Of a stretch of 64,000 nucleotides of DNA, positions 24,549 to 32,902 are shown in pieces; within the stretch, counting starts at the first letter, position 1; every line of letters begins with the position of its first letter. A program made the translations under genes and the position numbers. The notes beneath the pieces were generated by a model, which saw only the letters and a list, made by a program, of their open reading frames with translations, did no database searches and was not told where the DNA came from. The DNA comes from Duganella rivi (lineage in GTDB: Bacteria > Pseudomonadota > Gammaproteobacteria > Burkholderiales > Burkholderiaceae_D): NCBI RefSeq assembly GCF_009857435.1, contig NZ_WWCK01000007.1, positions 124,001-188,000 on the forward strand, in the 5' to 3' direction.

Positions 24549-26120
24549 TCAGGCGATCTTGAGTTCGCCGCGCCGTGCCAGGTGCTCTACCATGGCGCGG
24601 TGCGTCGGCAGGTCGGCCAAGGCGCGCTGCGAGACTTGCTGGATCATCGCAAACTCGTGGCGCGCTTCTTCCGTGCGCGGCAGCGTTTTGGCGTTGGCGT
24701 ACAACTCGGTCGGATACTCCATCCCGTACAACACGTACTGCCAGCTCGATGGCGGGTACATTTCGTAATCCACCACGAAGTCCATGCGATGCGGCGCGCG
24801 CTTGCGCCACATCGCCAGCTTGTCTTGCAGCGATGGCGGCACGCTGGCCATGTCGGCGTTATCGATCCAGAACGGGTGGTCGTTGCGCTGCGTGAGGCAG
24901 TAGTGCAGCTTGACGAAATCGACGATGCGCTCGTAGCGCGCCTTCATCATTTCGTTGAAGGTCTTGGCCACCGGTTCGAAATCGCCGTCGTGCGGGAACA
25001 GATAGCTGACCAGGTAAGCCGCCGTTTCAATCAGGCCGATGCCCGACGATTCCAGCGGCTCCAGGAAGCCGCCCGACAAGCCGACCGCCACGCAGTTCTT
25101 CACCCAGTGCTGCTCGCGGTAGCCGACGTTCAGTTTGAGCTGGCGCGGATTGAGGCCGTCGGCCGCCTTGCCGATGTAGCCGCGCAGCACTTCCTCGGCG
25201 CGCGTGTCGTCGGTGTAGCGGCTCGAATACACGTAGCCGACGCCGCGCCGCTCGTGCAGGCCGATGTCCCACGTCCATCCCGCTTCGTGCGCGGTGGCGA
25301 TGGTGTAGGACGCGATCGGCGCATCCGGGCGCTCGTACGGCACCTGGATCGCCAGCGCGCGGTCGACAAACAGCACGTCGTTGATGTTGCGGAAGGTGGT
25401 GCCGAGCGCCTCGCCGATCAGCGCCGCGCGGAAGCCGGTGCAGTCGATGTACAGGTCGGCCGTCAGCACGCCCGCTTCCTTGGTGTGCACCGCGCCGATC
25501 GCGCCGTCGTCATCGAGCGCCACCCGTTCCACCGTGGCCTGCACGTGCTTTACGCCCAGCGATTGCGCGTGGGTGGAGAGCAGGGCGGCGAACTTGCCGG
25601 CGTCGAAGTGGTAGGCGTAGTTGAGCGGGCCCATAAAATCGGCATCGCCCGGACGCTTCGGCGCGTGCGCGGCGTCGGCCACGCGTTTTTGCATGGTGGT
25701 GGCGGCGGCAAACGCTACGTCCTTGCCGGCCACGCCCTGCAGCCAGTAGGGCAGCAGATCCGGGCCGCCGGGCCGCTGGCTCGGCAGGCTGAATGGATGG
25801 AAGTAGTGATCCGCGCCCGGCGCGCCCGGTTCGCGCACCCAGTGGTTGAAGCGGATGCCTTGCTTGAAGGTGCCGTTGCACTCGCGGATGAAGCGCGCCT
25901 CGTCGATGCCGATGGTGGCCAGGGTGCCGCGGATCGACGGGAAGGTGCCTTCGCCGACGCCGATGATGCCGATTTCCTTCGATTCGACCAGCGTGATCTG
26001 CACTGCGCCGTCCGCGCCGGCGCCCAGTTGCTTGGCTAAAAAGCACGCGGTGAGCCAGCCGGCGGTGCCGCCGCCGACGATCAAGACGTTCTTCACGCCG
26101 TTTTTTGGTAACGTTTTCAT
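24549..26120 (-). CDS. Tryptophan-halogenase-family flavoprotein
   Basis: The 523-residue protein starts (ATG 26120, GGAGA upstream) with a flavin-binding motif NVLIVGGGTAGWLTACFLAK and keeps the family features: GVGEGTFPSIRGTLATIGID, the lysine in GTFKQGIRFNHW, a W-x-W-x-I motif (GWTWDIGL), and SGGFLEPLESSGIGLIETA. Family members halogenate indoles, but many copies beside TonB receptors in Caulobacter and Xanthomonas have no proven chlorination role. It diverges from a TonB receptor across an operator array, so both probably respond to the same sugar. Confidence 0.85.
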   Translation of the reverse strand: MKTLPKNGVKNVLIVGGGTAGWLTACFLAKQLGAGADGAVQITLVESKEIGIIGVGEGTFPSIRGTLATIGIDEARFIRECNGTFKQGIRFNHWVREPGAPGADHYFHPFSLPSQRPGGPDLLPYWLQGVAGKDVAFAAATTMQKRVADAAHAPKRPGDADFMGPLNYAYHFDAGKFAALLSTHAQSLGVKHVQATVERVALDDDGAIGAVHTKEAGVLTADLYIDCTGFRAALIGEALGTTFRNINDVLFVDRALAIQVPYERPDAPIASYTIATAHEAGWTWDIGLHERRGVGYVYSSRYTDDTRAEEVLRGYIGKAADGLNPRQLKLNVGYREQHWVKNCVAVGLSGGFLEPLESSGIGLIETAAYLVSYLFPHDGDFEPVAKTFNEMMKARYERIVDFVKLHYCLTQRNDHPFWIDNADMASVPPSLQDKLAMWRKRAPHRMDFVVDYEMYPPSSWQYVLYGMEYPTELYANAKTLPRTEEARHEFAMIQQVSQRALADLPTHRAMVEHLARRGELKIA

Positions 26121-26238
26121 AAGCGTCCCGTCTCCTGTTTTTCCTATGAGAAGCAGCCGTCCGGCGCAAGGGCAAGGCCGGTGATACAACGCTGCTACAA
26201 TTTTTAATTTGACATCGGTGATCTAGATTATGTACCAT

Positions 26239-26313
26239 GAAATCGATTTCACAAATACAGAAAACGATTTCATCACGACTGAAAACGTTTTCAATGTAGA
26301 TGAAATCGTTTTC
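26239..26313. promoter_or_regulatory. Four LacI-type operators at exact 21-bp steps
   Basis: Four 12-mers fill the 250-bp gap between the halogenase and TonB-receptor genes: GAAATCGATTTC (26239-26250), GAAAACGATTTC (26260-26271), GAAAACGTTTTC (26281-26292) and GAAATCGTTTTC (26302-26313). Start-to-start spacing is 21 bp each time, two helical turns, with unrelated 9-bp spacers. The first and third are perfect palindromes with the CG centre typical of LacI-family operators. No lacI gene is adjacent. Confidence 0.8.
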
Positions 26314-26370
26314 TAAGATAAATGGTAGCACCGCCCCTCCCCCTCGGCGATCGCTACGCAAAGGAGACTT

Positions 26371-28836
26371 ATGAACGTCCACGTACCGCACTCCGGGAAG
26401 CGCTTGCTGCTGTCCCCAATCTCGATGGCCATCTTTGCCCTGATGGCCGGCACCAATGTAGCCTATGCAGCTGACGCCGCCGCAGAGCAGCAAGCCGCAC
26501 CCGCAGCGGAACAAGCTGCACCAGCCGATACCGGCAAAATTACGGAAGTTTACGTTACCGCTACCAAACGCTCCACCTCGCTGCAAAAAACCCCGGTGGC
26601 CGTGACCGCGCTGAACGCGGCCGCGCTTGACGACAACCACGTGCAAACCATCCAGGACGTGGTTAACCTGGTGCCGGGCTTCTCGGCCACCGGCCAGGGC
26701 GACCACGGCGTCATCACCATGACCCTGCGCGGCATCGGCAACGACTCGGCCAAGACCGAGTACGCCGACCCGGAAGTGGCGTCGTTCGTGGACGGCGTCT
26801 ACTCGCCGCGTCCTGAAGGCGCCACCGCGCTGCTGTTCGACCTCGACGCGATTGAAGTCCTGCGCGGCCCGCAAGGCACGCTGTGGGGCCGTAACTCGAC
26901 CGTCGGCGCCGTCAACATGCAGACCGTCAAGCCTGAAATCGGCAGCAACGCCGGCAACTTCGAAATCGGCTACGGCAACTACTCGCGCCTCGGCGCACGC
27001 GGCGCGTTCAACATCCCGCTGAGCAACACCATGGCGATGCGCATTTCGGCGGTGCACGAGCAGCACGACGGTTACGTCGACTACCAGGCGCCGGTGATTC
27101 CTTCGCTGGCCGCCCAGCAAGCTGCGGCTGCACCGGCCATCGCTGCGTGGAACGCTGCACACCCGCAGTACCCGCTCGCCTTCAAGCCGATCAACGAGAA
27201 CAACTACATCCGCAACGGCCAGAAGTACAACGCCCAGGACCAGAGCGCGGTGCGCCTGAGCTTCCTGTGGCAGCCATCGGCCGACCTGAAGTGGAATATC
27301 GCCTACGAGCACTACGTCGACCGCGGCACGCCGAACATGAACCTGCTGCAGCAGCAGCGCCCAGGCCAGGAATTCTGGTCGGCCCTGATCGACACCGCGC
27401 CTAACGTCAACCGCGACTCGAACTCGGTGCGCAGCCGCGTCGACTACCAGATCAACCCGGATGTGGCCCTGGCCTACATCGCCGGCTACGCGCGCTTCAA
27501 CGGTTCCTCGACCTTCGACCAGGACGGCGGCGCCAATCCGGCCACCAGCTTCACCACGGCCGCCAACAGCGGCGGCAGCGCGGGCTATCAGGCCAACAAC
27601 ACCGTCTGGTCCAAGTACAAGAACTACAGCCATGAGCTGGAGATCATGTCGACCGGCAAGCGCGACGTTGATTGGCTGCTGGGCCTGTACTACGCCAACG
27701 AAGACAACGGCATCCGCTTCGACATCCCGATCATGAACGGCACCGAGAACGGCACCGTGAGCTGGCAAGGTTCCTTCATCCAGCCGAAAGAAACCGTGGA
27801 TTCGAAAGCGGCCTTCGGCCAGGCTACCTGGAACGTCAGCGACCAGTGGCACCTGACCGGCGGCTTCCGCTACACCTCGGACAAGCGCGAGAATATCGGT
27901 GGCCTCGGCAACGGCTGGAGCAACTACGACACCGTGCCGCAAGTGCCGGTGAGCCCGTCGATGAATCCGCTGGTCCCTGGCGGCAACAACGGCTTCACCC
28001 CGTACTCGTTCAACAGCGGCAGCTACAGCGACAACAAGCTGACCGGCCTGGCCCGTGTGACCTACGACATCGACAAGAACAATATGGTGTTCGCGTCGGT
28101 ATCGACCGGCTACAAGTCGGGCGGTCTGCAAGACGGTGGCCGTCCGTACGGCGCCGAGACGCTGACCAACTACGAGATCGGCTCGAAGTCGACCTTCCTG
28201 GGCGGCAAAGTCCGCATGAACAATTCGGCTTACTACTCGAAGTTCAAGGACTTCCAGTTCAGCGCGCCGGTCACCAATCCTGACGGCACCCGCGGCCTGG
28301 CCACCAACAACGCCGAAGGCGCGAACGTGTGGGGCATAGAAACCGAGATCGCCGCCAAGATCACGCCGGAAGACCGCGTGCAGTTCACCGCCGCCTACAC
28401 CCACGCCACGCTGAAGCACCTGATCGGCGGCTCCAACGACTACGCGCTGCCAGCCTGCCCGATCAAGGAAATCGCTACCTGCCTCGACGTGACCGGCAAC
28501 ACCATGCCGCACGCGCCGAAGTTCAGCGCCCAGCTGCAGTACCAGCACAGCTTCGCGCTGGAGAACGGCACGCTGATCCCGCGCATCAGCACCCACTACG
28601 AAACCGCCAGCTGGCTGAGCGTGTTCAACCTGGGTGACCCGGATCGCCAGAAAGCGTACAACCGTACCGACCTCGGTCTGCGTTACGACGCCAACTCGAA
28701 ATGGTACTTCGACGCCTTCGTCCGCAACGTTGAAGACGGCAAGATCAAGACCAGCGCCATGAACGCCAACGGCCCATGGCAAGCGCAGTATCTGCCACCG
28801 CGCACCTTCGGCATCAACGTGGGTCGCAGCTTCTAA
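26371..28836 (+). CDS. TonB-dependent receptor
   Basis: The 821-residue protein has a signal peptide ending NVAYAADAA, a plug domain (EVYVTATKRSTSLQKTPVAV, LRGPQGTLWGRNSTVGAVNM) and a 22-strand-type barrel ending in Phe (GINVGRSF). Such receptors import ligands, often oligosaccharides in this group, across the outer membrane using TonB energy. There is no FecI-interacting N-terminal extension. AAAGGAG precedes ATG 26371. The LacI-type operator array upstream and the divergent halogenase suggest a carbohydrate ligand. A terminator follows. Confidence 0.9.
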   Translation: MNVHVPHSGKRLLLSPISMAIFALMAGTNVAYAADAAAEQQAAPAAEQAAPADTGKITEVYVTATKRSTSLQKTPVAVTALNAAALDDNHVQTIQDVVNLVPGFSATGQGDHGVITMTLRGIGNDSAKTEYADPEVASFVDGVYSPRPEGATALLFDLDAIEVLRGPQGTLWGRNSTVGAVNMQTVKPEIGSNAGNFEIGYGNYSRLGARGAFNIPLSNTMAMRISAVHEQHDGYVDYQAPVIPSLAAQQAAAAPAIAAWNAAHPQYPLAFKPINENNYIRNGQKYNAQDQSAVRLSFLWQPSADLKWNIAYEHYVDRGTPNMNLLQQQRPGQEFWSALIDTAPNVNRDSNSVRSRVDYQINPDVALAYIAGYARFNGSSTFDQDGGANPATSFTTAANSGGSAGYQANNTVWSKYKNYSHELEIMSTGKRDVDWLLGLYYANEDNGIRFDIPIMNGTENGTVSWQGSFIQPKETVDSKAAFGQATWNVSDQWHLTGGFRYTSDKRENIGGLGNGWSNYDTVPQVPVSPSMNPLVPGGNNGFTPYSFNSGSYSDNKLTGLARVTYDIDKNNMVFASVSTGYKSGGLQDGGRPYGAETLTNYEIGSKSTFLGGKVRMNNSAYYSKFKDFQFSAPVTNPDGTRGLATNNAEGANVWGIETEIAAKITPEDRVQFTAAYTHATLKHLIGGSNDYALPACPIKEIATCLDVTGNTMPHAPKFSAQLQYQHSFALENGTLIPRISTHYETASWLSVFNLGDPDRQKAYNRTDLGLRYDANSKWYFDAFVRNVEDGKIKTSAMNANGPWQAQYLPPRTFGINVGRSF

Positions 28837-28875
28837 GAGTTTTTCATGTAGTCCAGTGTTGTCTGTGGTCTTAGT

Positions 28876-28913
28876 GCCCCTCGCGCCGTCCCCCGGCCGA
28901 GGGGCTTTTTTTT
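28876..28913 (+). terminator. Rho-independent terminator after the TonB receptor
   Basis: GCCCCTCG (28876-28883) pairs with CGAGGGGC (28898-28905), followed directly by eight T (28906-28913). It separates the receptor from the esterase-like gene. Confidence 0.92.
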
Positions 28914-28952
28914 ATGCCATACTCGCAGCGTGTGTATTTTGCAGAGGCCTGC

Positions 28953-29870
28953 ATGCCCGCTTTGAGTGCCGTTCTTGCCGCCGCCGCGCTAACCTGCGTG
29001 GCGCCGCCGCCCGATCCTTCCAATACCTACGATGCGCCGCATACCTACGCCAAGCTGGCGGCCGGGTATCCGCAAATTCAGATCGCCTCCGACGCGCTGC
29101 CGGCCGGCGTCACCAAACTGGCCGAGCTAACTTACGCGCAGTACGGTGCGCGCTGCCTGCAGCTCGACGCCTATCTGCCGGCCGGCCAGCGCTTGCCGGC
29201 GGTGGTGTTCGTCCATGGCGGCGGCTGGAAGTCCGGCTACCGCTCGGAGTTCGTGCCGATGGCGCTGCGGCTGGCGCAGCATGGCTACGCGGCGGTGACG
29301 GTCAGCTATCGCTTGTCCGGCGAAGCGCGCTACCCGGCGGCGGTGCAGGACGTGCAGGCGGCGGTGCGCTGGGTGCGCGCGCATGCCGGTGAACTGCGCA
29401 TCGATCCGCAGCGGATTGCCTTGGCCGGCGGCTCGGCCGGTGGGCAGATCGCCAGTCTTGCCGGCCTGGGGCCAGGCAGCGGCGGCGAGGTCAAAGCCAT
29501 CATCAACATCGACGGCCTGTCCGACTTCACTCATCCGCTGGCGCTGCGCTACGAGGACGATCCCAAGAAAAATCCGTCATCGGCCGGCGCGTGGTTTGGC
29601 GGCCGCTATGCCGAGCGCGAGGCCTTGTGGCGCGAAGCCTCGCCGATCCAGTACGTCCGTCCCGGCATGCCGCCGATGCTGTTCATCAGCAGCGCGCAGC
29701 CGCGCTTCTCGGCCGGCCGCGATGAGATGATGGCCAGGATGGCGCAAGCGGGCGTCGCCAGCGACCAGCTGCTACTGCCCGATACGCCGCACTCATTCTG
29801 GCTATTCGATCCATGGCTGGAGCCGACGGTGGCGGCCAGCCTCAACTTCCTGAAGCGGCACATGCCCTAG
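28953..29870 (+). CDS. Exported BD-FAE-type alpha/beta hydrolase (esterase)
   Basis: The 305-residue protein has a weak signal sequence (MPALSAVLAAAALTCVAPPP). It has the HGGG oxyanion motif (FVHGGGWKSGYRSEFVP), nucleophile motif ALAGGSAGGQIAS, and a His in LPDTPHSFWLFDPW. This is the pattern of the bifunctional feruloyl/acetylxylan-esterase-like group, which deacylates plant polysaccharides; that specificity is inferred. I chose ATG 28953 because it opens the hydrophobic leader; ATG 28914 is possible but lies within the terminator region. Confidence 0.78.
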   Translation: MPALSAVLAAAALTCVAPPPDPSNTYDAPHTYAKLAAGYPQIQIASDALPAGVTKLAELTYAQYGARCLQLDAYLPAGQRLPAVVFVHGGGWKSGYRSEFVPMALRLAQHGYAAVTVSYRLSGEARYPAAVQDVQAAVRWVRAHAGELRIDPQRIALAGGSAGGQIASLAGLGPGSGGEVKAIINIDGLSDFTHPLALRYEDDPKKNPSSAGAWFGGRYAEREALWREASPIQYVRPGMPPMLFISSAQPRFSAGRDEMMARMAQAGVASDQLLLPDTPHSFWLFDPWLEPTVAASLNFLKRHMP

Positions 29871-29892
29871 CTCATGCTAGTATCTCAGCAAT

Positions 29893-30702
29893 ATGCGAAC
29901 GACCATCTCTCTTCTGCTGGCACTGGTTTTAGGCGCAAGCGCGCCGGTGGCCTGTCACGCAGCGCAGCGGGTGGCGGTGGGCGCGACTTTTAGCCGCATC
30001 TTCGAGCAGGACGCCAACGGGCAGTGGCAAGGACTGGGCGTGGACGTGCTGCGCGTGCTGGCGGCGCGCGCCGGCGACACCGTGGTGTTCCGGCTGTACC
30101 CGTGGCCGCGCGCGCAAGCGATGGTGGAGCGGGCGCAGGCCGACATCCTGATCGGCCCTTACAAATCGCCGGATCGCCTCAAGCGCTTTGCTTTCATCGA
30201 TCACCCGTTTTACCGCGACCGCATGGTGTTCTATGCGCGCCGCGATACCGCACCGGCGTGGCGCGGCGACCTGTCCACGCTCAGGCGCAGCAAAATCGCC
30301 GCCGTGCGCGGCTGGCATTACGGCGCGCAGTTCGACCTCGCGCGCCCGCAGCTCGACATCAGCGAGGTGCCGCAGCTGGAAAACGGCTTGCAGATGCTGG
30401 CCCTGGGCCGCGTTGAGCTGATGGCATCCAATGAACGCAACAGCACCGGCTTGATCGACGCCCTGCACCTGGGCCAATCGCTGATCGTGCTGTGTCCCGA
30501 CATTACGCAGCTGGATGGCTATCTGGCCTTCCCGCGCGATCCTCAATTCAGCGCGGTACGCGATCGTTACAGCGCTTTGTTCACGGAGATGGTACGCTCG
30601 GGGGAATTGGCGCGTCTCGGTGCGCGCAACGGCGTGCTGGTGCCCTCGGGCGACGGCGCGCCCCGGCAGTCCTCGACGTGTTCCGACCCACACAGGCCAT
30701 GA
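29893..30702 (+). CDS. Periplasmic solute-binding protein, family 3
   Basis: The 269-residue protein has a signal peptide (LVLGASAPVACHA) and the two-lobed SBP_bac_3 pattern (GATFSRIFEQDANGQWQGLG; RAQADILIGPYKSPDRLKRF). These proteins bind amino acids or similar small polar ligands. No ABC permease or ATPase lies nearby, so it may serve sensing rather than transport. Its stop overlaps the TorT-like gene by ATGA. Confidence 0.75.
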   Translation: MRTTISLLLALVLGASAPVACHAAQRVAVGATFSRIFEQDANGQWQGLGVDVLRVLAARAGDTVVFRLYPWPRAQAMVERAQADILIGPYKSPDRLKRFAFIDHPFYRDRMVFYARRDTAPAWRGDLSTLRRSKIAAVRGWHYGAQFDLARPQLDISEVPQLENGLQMLALGRVELMASNERNSTGLIDALHLGQSLIVLCPDITQLDGYLAFPRDPQFSAVRDRYSALFTEMVRSGELARLGARNGVLVPSGDGAPRQSSTCSDPHRP

Positions 30703-31832
30703 CCATGATGAAGACGCTCTATTTCAGCTTATCCTTGCTGGCCGCCGGCTTCAGTCCGGCGCTGGCGCAGACCACCAAATTCGCGCCGATCCCGGTGATG
30801 TCGATCTACCGCCCGGTGCAGCTCAACGGCACCGCCGATGATGCGCTGGCCAGCGGCCGCGTGGTGCAGGGAAGCTATGCGCCGGCGGCCCATGCGGGCA
30901 AGCGCTGGCGCATCGCCTTCCTGTTCCCGCACATGAAAGACCCTTACTGGAGCGGCTGCGCGTATGGCGTCATCAGCGAGGCGAAGCGGCTCGGCGTCGT
31001 GGCTGACATTTTGCCGGCTACCGGCTACGACGACCTGCAAGGGCAGGTGCAAAAGATGGACGAGGCGATCGCTGCCGGATACGACGCCATCGTGATCTCG
31101 CCGATCAGCATGACGGCCAATAATCCCTCGATCGCGCGCGCGCGCGCGGCCGGCATCCCGGTGCTGGAGCTGGCCAACGATAGCCGCAGCGATGATCTCA
31201 ACCTGAAGGTCACCACCTCGCTGCGGGCAATGGGCATGGAAGCGACGCGCTGGGTGATCCGCGACGCGCAGCAGCGCGGCCTGAAGTCGATCAACATCGC
31301 CCTGCTGCCAGGGCCGATGGGCGCCGGCTGGGTGAAAGGGGAGGTCGACGGCACCCGCATCGCCGCGCAGGAAGCGCCGATCGAGGTGAATATTCTCGAC
31401 ATCCGCTATGGCGACAGTGAGCGCGGGCTGCAATCGCAGCTGACCGGACGCATTTTGTCCAAGCATGGCCGCCGTCTCGATTATCTGCTCGGCTGCACCG
31501 GCTGCGCACCGGCGGCATTGGCGCCGTTGAAGACGGCGGGGCTCAGTGACAAGATCCGCGTGGTGGCCTACGATTTAACCGGCGAAATCGCGCACCTGAT
31601 CCGCACCAAGGCAATCTACGCCGCCGCCGACACCAAGGGCGTGAGCCAGGCGCGCGTGGCGATCAACGCCGCCGTCAACCTGCTGGAAGGGCGCAGCAAG
31701 GAGCTGCCGCACACGATACTGATCAAGCTTGGCATGCTCGATCAGCAGAACCTCGGCAGCTATCCGTTTGATACCTCCATCGCGCCGGACGGCCATAAAG
31801 TGGTGCTGTCCTACGACCCGGCCAAGGAGTAG
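30699..31832 (+). CDS. TorT-like periplasmic binding protein
   Basis: The 377-residue product starts MTMMKTLYFSLSLLAAGFSP with a signal peptide ending SPALAQ. It has a type I periplasmic-binding fold (FLFPHMKDPYWSGCAYGVIS, GYDAIVISPISMT, DYLLGCTGCAPAAL). TorT presents trimethylamine N-oxide to the TorS sensor kinase; the HPYW-like KDPYWSGCAYG element fits that family. No torS, torR or torA is in view, so the TMAO link is tentative. It is coupled to the binding protein before it. Confidence 0.65.
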   Translation: MTMMKTLYFSLSLLAAGFSPALAQTTKFAPIPVMSIYRPVQLNGTADDALASGRVVQGSYAPAAHAGKRWRIAFLFPHMKDPYWSGCAYGVISEAKRLGVVADILPATGYDDLQGQVQKMDEAIAAGYDAIVISPISMTANNPSIARARAAGIPVLELANDSRSDDLNLKVTTSLRAMGMEATRWVIRDAQQRGLKSINIALLPGPMGAGWVKGEVDGTRIAAQEAPIEVNILDIRYGDSERGLQSQLTGRILSKHGRRLDYLLGCTGCAPAALAPLKTAGLSDKIRVVAYDLTGEIAHLIRTKAIYAAADTKGVSQARVAINAAVNLLEGRSKELPHTILIKLGMLDQQNLGSYPFDTSIAPDGHKVVLSYDPAKE

Positions 31833-31904
31833 GCGTACTGTACGCCGCTCCGGCGCCATCTTGCGTTACCCTAGCGCCTGCAATGCAAAGATGAGGAGGT
31901 CGTC

Positions 31905-32141
31905 ATGATCCCAGACCACGACCGGCGCCAGCGCGCGCCGCAAACATCGGACACCGCCGGCTGGCACTCGTACGATTTCATCGTGCGTCAGGCGCTGCAA
32001 GTGCAGCAAGAAGTCGGCACCCCCGGCGCGGTGGAGCTGCTGCAGAATATGGGCTTGAACCCGCAAGTCATCGCCCGCGTGCTGGGGCCGGAGCGCCGCG
32101 TGCGCGAGGAAGATTTGCGTTCGCTGGCCGGTGGCGCTTGA
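31905..32141 (+). CDS. Hypothetical 78-residue protein
   Basis: The small soluble protein begins at ATG 31905 after a strong ribosome site (GAGGAGG). The N-terminus is charged and probably flexible; the middle (SYDFIVRQALQVQQEVGTPG) and C-terminus (NPQVIARVLGPERRVREEDL) form helices. I do not recognise the family. It is followed 5 bp later by the convergent response regulator gene. Confidence 0.65.
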   Translation: MIPDHDRRQRAPQTSDTAGWHSYDFIVRQALQVQQEVGTPGAVELLQNMGLNPQVIARVLGPERRVREEDLRSLAGGA

Positions 32142-32146
32142 CGCGG

Positions 32147-32902
32147 CTACAGGCAGGCTTTGAGTTCATTTACATGGCGCTCGCTGACGGCCAGCTGCGC
32201 GCCGCAGGCCAGCGCCAGTTCGTAGCGGCCGTCGCCGATCACCGACAAGCGCTTGATTTGGCTGCGCCGCACGATGGCGGTGCGGTGCACGCGCAGGAAA
32301 TCATCGGGCCGCAGCAATTGTTCCAATCGGCTTAAGGGCACGCGGTGCAGCACCGTGCGCGCGGCCAGGTGCAGCTCGACGTAGTTGCCGGCCGATTGCA
32401 GCCACAAAATCTCTTCCACCTTGATTTGTTCGATATGCCCGACCGAGCGCACGCTGAGCGCCTCGGCGTAGCGTGCTTGCGCACCGTCGGTGTAGTTGCG
32501 CAGGGCGTTGCGGTAGCCGTCCTGCTGGCGGTAGCCGAGCATTGCGGCGGCGCGTTCCAGCGCTTGCGCCAAGCGCTGGTCGTCGATGGGCTTGAGCAGG
32601 TAGTCGAGCGCGTGAACTTCAAACGCATCCAGCGCGTGCGTGTTGTAGGCGGTGACGAAGATGATCAGCGGCGGCGCCGGCAGCCGGCTTAACTCTCGCG
32701 CTAGCGCGAGACCGCTTTCGTGCGGCATCTGGATATCGAGGAAGATCACATCGGCTGGCGCATGCGCCAACGCGTTGCGGGCTGCCGCTGCGCTGTCGCA
32801 TTCGGCCAGCATCCGCCAGCCCGGATGCGCCGCCAGCGCCAGGCGCAGGTTGGTGCGGCCCGGCGCCTCGTCGTCGATGATGATGTAATCGATCAATCGC
32901 AT
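32147..32902 (-). CDS. LytTR-family response regulator
   Basis: The 251-residue protein has a receiver domain (YIIIDDEAPGRTNLRLAL; phospho-Asp in DVIFLDIQMPHESG; a Lys in DYLLKPIDD). A LytTR DNA-binding domain follows (ALSVRSVGHIEQIKVEEILW, FLRVHRTAIVRRSQIKRL). Such regulators act with LytS-type kinases. Its start lies inside the end of the kinase gene (10-bp overlap), so the pair is co-translated from the kinase side. Confidence 0.92.
   Translation of the reverse strand: MRLIDYIIIDDEAPGRTNLRLALAAHPGWRMLAECDSAAAARNALAHAPADVIFLDIQMPHESGLALARELSRLPAPPLIIFVTAYNTHALDAFEVHALDYLLKPIDDQRLAQALERAAAMLGYRQQDGYRNALRNYTDGAQARYAEALSVRSVGHIEQIKVEEILWLQSAGNYVELHLAARTVLHRVPLSRLEQLLRPDDFLRVHRTAIVRRSQIKRLSVIGDGRYELALACGAQLAVSERHVNELKACL

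Noticed and set aside
26239..26313. CRISPR-like short repeats
   Set aside because: The 12-bp repeats are palindromic with CG centres and 9-bp spacers lying between divergent promoters, which fits operators.
25510..28782. A 1090-codon open frame on the minus strand
   Set aside because: It runs antisense to the TonB receptor and across the operator array. Its sequence is low-complexity Arg/Val/Gly typical of high-GC shadows, and its end repeats the halogenase in another frame.
31832..31846. GGCGTAC-T-GTACGCC hairpin after the TorT-like gene as a terminator
   Set aside because: A one-base loop and no T-run; probably incidental.
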